From: Mastigias papua
Taxonomy: Eukaryota > Cnidaria > Scyphozoa > Rhizostomeae > Mastigiidae
Length of the DNA stretch: 64,000 nucleotides
Direction of reading: 5' to 3'
NCBI GenBank assembly: GCA_964019165.1
Contig: OZ025272.1
Location: forward strand, 904,701 to 968,700
The translations under genes and the position numbers were made by a program. The notes under the pieces were generated by a model. The model was not told the origin of the DNA. It searched no databases and worked only from the letters and a program-made list of their open reading frames with translations. Within the stretch, counting starts at the first letter, position 1. The number at the start of each line of letters is the position of its first letter. This document shows, piece by piece, positions 62,056 through 64,000 of the stretch.

Positions 62056-64000
62056 TTATGCTTCGTAAATGTTCTGTCCATAACGTTGAACTGTGTGTCT
62101 CTCTCTAACTGGATAACGATGTGGTCTCTGTGCTCTTTGATTTTCTTCCCGATTTTCAGGTGTATTGTTATCATCGAGCAATAAATCATCATCGATATCT
62201 CTCTGCAACATAAAATCATAGACTCCATCTGGCAATTTCTTATAGTGTGATATGTTCCTTGTGAGGAAACGTCCATTTCTTTCAACGGTGACACGAGTTC
62301 CTTTCATTTTAATGACGCGATATGGATTAGGTACGAATTTCGTAGACAATTTATTTTCCTTTGATTGACGTACAAGAACAGAATCGCCAACTTTAATACT
62401 AGATTCTTTTGCCCTTGACCTCTTGTCTGCATATTCTTTCATTCTTTGTTTCGCCTCATCATCCTTTTGCTGTAATGCACGGTGTGACGGTGATGGTTCT
62501 TTAGGAGAAATTTCTGGTAGTCTCGTGCGAATTTTCCGGTGAAACAAAAGTTCTGCGGGAGACTTTCCAGTCGTTGAATGAGGAGTAGCACGATAATTTA
62601 GCAAAAACGTTTGGAGAACTCTTTTCCAATTCTTATTTTCCACAACGGCCGTTCGAATGGCTTTTTCTAGCGGCTTCATGAAATTTTCCGCTTCCGCGTT
62701 CCCGTGCGGCCATAACGGTGTACTTGGCTTGTGTCGCGATCCCAGTTCTTTCATAAAATTATAGAAATCTTTTCCTGGAAATGGCGGTCCATTGTCAGTT
62801 TTGATTATTTCGGGTATACCGTGAGTAGCAAAAATTCTTTCCATTTTGGGCAAAGTGGCGGCGGCAGATGTAGAGGTGACAATTTCGACTTCAGGAAAGC
62901 GGGAATACGCATCAATGACCACCAGCAGATAGTCTTGACTTGGAAATGGACCACAAAAGTCAATATTAACTGTGTGCCAGGGACTTGGAGGCAATGTTAC
63001 CATTTGTAAAGGCTCAGGAGGACTGTCTGGTCCTGTGGCCTGACATGGAATACATCGTTGTACTATGCTCTCCACAGTCTTGTCAATATTAGGGAACCAA
63101 ATCTTTTCCCTAAGAAGGCGTTTTGTTTTCACAATGCCCTGATGTCCTTCATGAGCAAGTTCGATTGCTTTCTTTCTTAAACTTTGTGGTAAAATCAATC
63201 GTGAACCACGAAGAATCAACTGAGCGTTGTTGTGAACAGTGAGTTCATCTTTCAGCTTGCGAAACAATTTTAATTCATCGACATTAACGGATGAGTTGCT
63301 GACATCTTCCACGGTATGCCAACTGTCGTTTTGAATCAATGTTGCAAGAATGCTCAATGTGGGGTCTTCTGAAGTCTCCTCTTGAATTTCCGTTAAGGTC
63401 ATCGTTTTTGGAACAGCATGGGCAGCTAAAAAATTAACATATGCATCTGCAGATTGGCTAAGATCACTGTTGTTTACATTAGGCCCACTGATATGCCGCG
63501 AAAGAAAATCGGACGGATTTTCGGTTCCTTTGATGTACTTGATATCAAAGTCATAATCTTGTAGACGCAAATACCAGCGCTCGATGCGGGCGGGCGGTTT
63601 CGAAGCAGGATTGTTAAGAATCATTTCTAGCGGTTTACAATCAGTTATGAGTGTAAATTTACCTCCATATAAATATAAATGTAGTCTCTCTATGGCCCAT
63701 ACTATAGCAAGCGCCTCACGCTCCGTCTGAGAATATCTCCGTTCCACATCAGTAAGGGCTCTACTAATATATGCGACACAAGTACGATCGTTCTGATTTA
63801 CTCCACATTGATATAAAATGGCAGACAGTCCAAACGGAGAAGCGTCAGTAACTAATTCTGTGTGCTTTGTTTTATCGAAGTACGACATGACAGGTGAACG
63901 GATCAGCGCGGACTTAACGGCATTAAACGCTTGTTCGTGACAATCTAACCAACGAAAAACAGTATTCTTTTTTGTTAATTCCCGAAGAGGTTGTGTAAGA
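62056..64000 (-). CDS. pol: Ty3/Gypsy pol polyprotein, C-terminal part (cut by window edge)
   Basis: Residues are counted from Met at 63888; the frame is open to 64000, and those extra 37 codons are the end of reverse transcriptase (LTQPLRELTKK, EQAFNAVKSAL). RNase H follows with Asp15, Glu57, Asp83 and Asp127. The integrase has a zinc-binding N-terminus (H246, H249, C279, C282) and a catalytic D310, D365, E401 triad with the DX35E spacing. A GPY/F-like region (KFVPNPYRVIKMKG) is at about 517-530, and an acidic to basic tail ends at 610. There is no chromodomain after the integrase. The polyprotein copies the element's RNA and inserts the DNA. No stop or frameshift is seen in this part, so the copy is recent. 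Gag, protease and most of RT lie beyond the window. Confidence 0.95.
   Translation of the reverse strand, partial: LTQPLRELTKKNTVFRWLDCHEQAFNAVKSALIRSPVMSYFDKTKHTELVTDASPFGLSAILYQCGVNQNDRTCVAYISRALTDVERRYSQTEREALAIVWAIERLHLYLYGGKFTLITDCKPLEMILNNPASKPPARIERWYLRLQDYDFDIKYIKGTENPSDFLSRHISGPNVNNSDLSQSADAYVNFLAAHAVPKTMTLTEIQEETSEDPTLSILATLIQNDSWHTVEDVSNSSVNVDELKLFRKLKDELTVHNNAQLILRGSRLILPQSLRKKAIELAHEGHQGIVKTKRLLREKIWFPNIDKTVESIVQRCIPCQATGPDSPPEPLQMVTLPPSPWHTVNIDFCGPFPSQDYLLVVIDAYSRFPEVEIVTSTSAAATLPKMERIFATHGIPEIIKTDNGPPFPGKDFYNFMKELGSRHKPSTPLWPHGNAEAENFMKPLEKAIRTAVVENKNWKRVLQTFLLNYRATPHSTTGKSPAELLFHRKIRTRLPEISPKEPSPSHRALQQKDDEAKQRMKEYADKRSRAKESSIKVGDSVLVRQSKENKLSTKFVPNPYRVIKMKGTRVTVERNGRFLTRNISHYKKLPDGVYDFMLQRDIDDDLLLDDNNTPENREENQRAQRPHRYPVRERHTVQRYGQNIYEA

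Overview
The window is AT-rich nuclear DNA from a multicellular animal. It holds few genes, many dispersed mobile elements, and long TA, ATC/ATT and TGCG microsatellites. Exons are flanked by spliceosomal-type sites. An invertebrate is most likely. A TTC28-like TPR exon, a RAG1-like transposase and many small MITEs would fit a cnidarian (perhaps an anthozoan), but this is an inference; nothing here fixes the species.

Layout. From 1 to about 24.0 kb I see no convincing host gene, only minisatellites, microsatellites, a 624-bp Harbinger-type non-autonomous element (13268-13891) and small TA-flanked MITEs. At 24.0-24.3 kb there is one well-supported host exon, the first coding exon of a TTC28-like tetratricopeptide protein, with an 11-codon upstream ORF whose stop overlaps the start. 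From 24.6 to 31.3 kb there are a foldback element, a TTA-flanked MITE, another TA-flanked MITE and a tRNA-derived SINE.

The centrepiece is 31.9-35.9 kb. A long, unbroken plus-strand reading frame (32416-34588) encodes a RAG1-like DDE transposase. Its metal-binding aspartates, Cys pair, His pair and catalytic Glu have the spacing of the vertebrate RAG1 core, and it ends in the CX2CX3GHX4C zinc motif known from invertebrate RAG1-like transposases. Tail-to-tail with it, 605 bp away on the minus strand, is a 229-residue protein with a chromo-like fold (35194-35883). In the known ProtoRAG element the convergent partner is RAG2-like. Here there is no kelch or PHD protein, and a chromo-type putative chromatin reader sits in that place. 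Whether the two genes form one transposon is not proven, because I found no convincing terminal inverted repeats or target-site duplication.

From 36 to 61 kb the sequence is again mostly non-coding, with several long (TA)n tracts, a two-copy ancient duplication (48.15-49.5 and 50.6-51.7 kb), an imperfect palindrome at 51.7-51.9 kb, a SINE with 20-bp direct repeats (57.9-58.2 kb) and a 27-bp-arm perfect hairpin (58330-58387). The right end (61184-64000) is the 3' part of a Ty3/Gypsy LTR retrotransposon on the minus strand: end of reverse transcriptase, RNase H, integrase, polypurine tract and a 719-bp 3' LTR. It runs off the window edge. Its reading frame is open throughout, so this copy is young.
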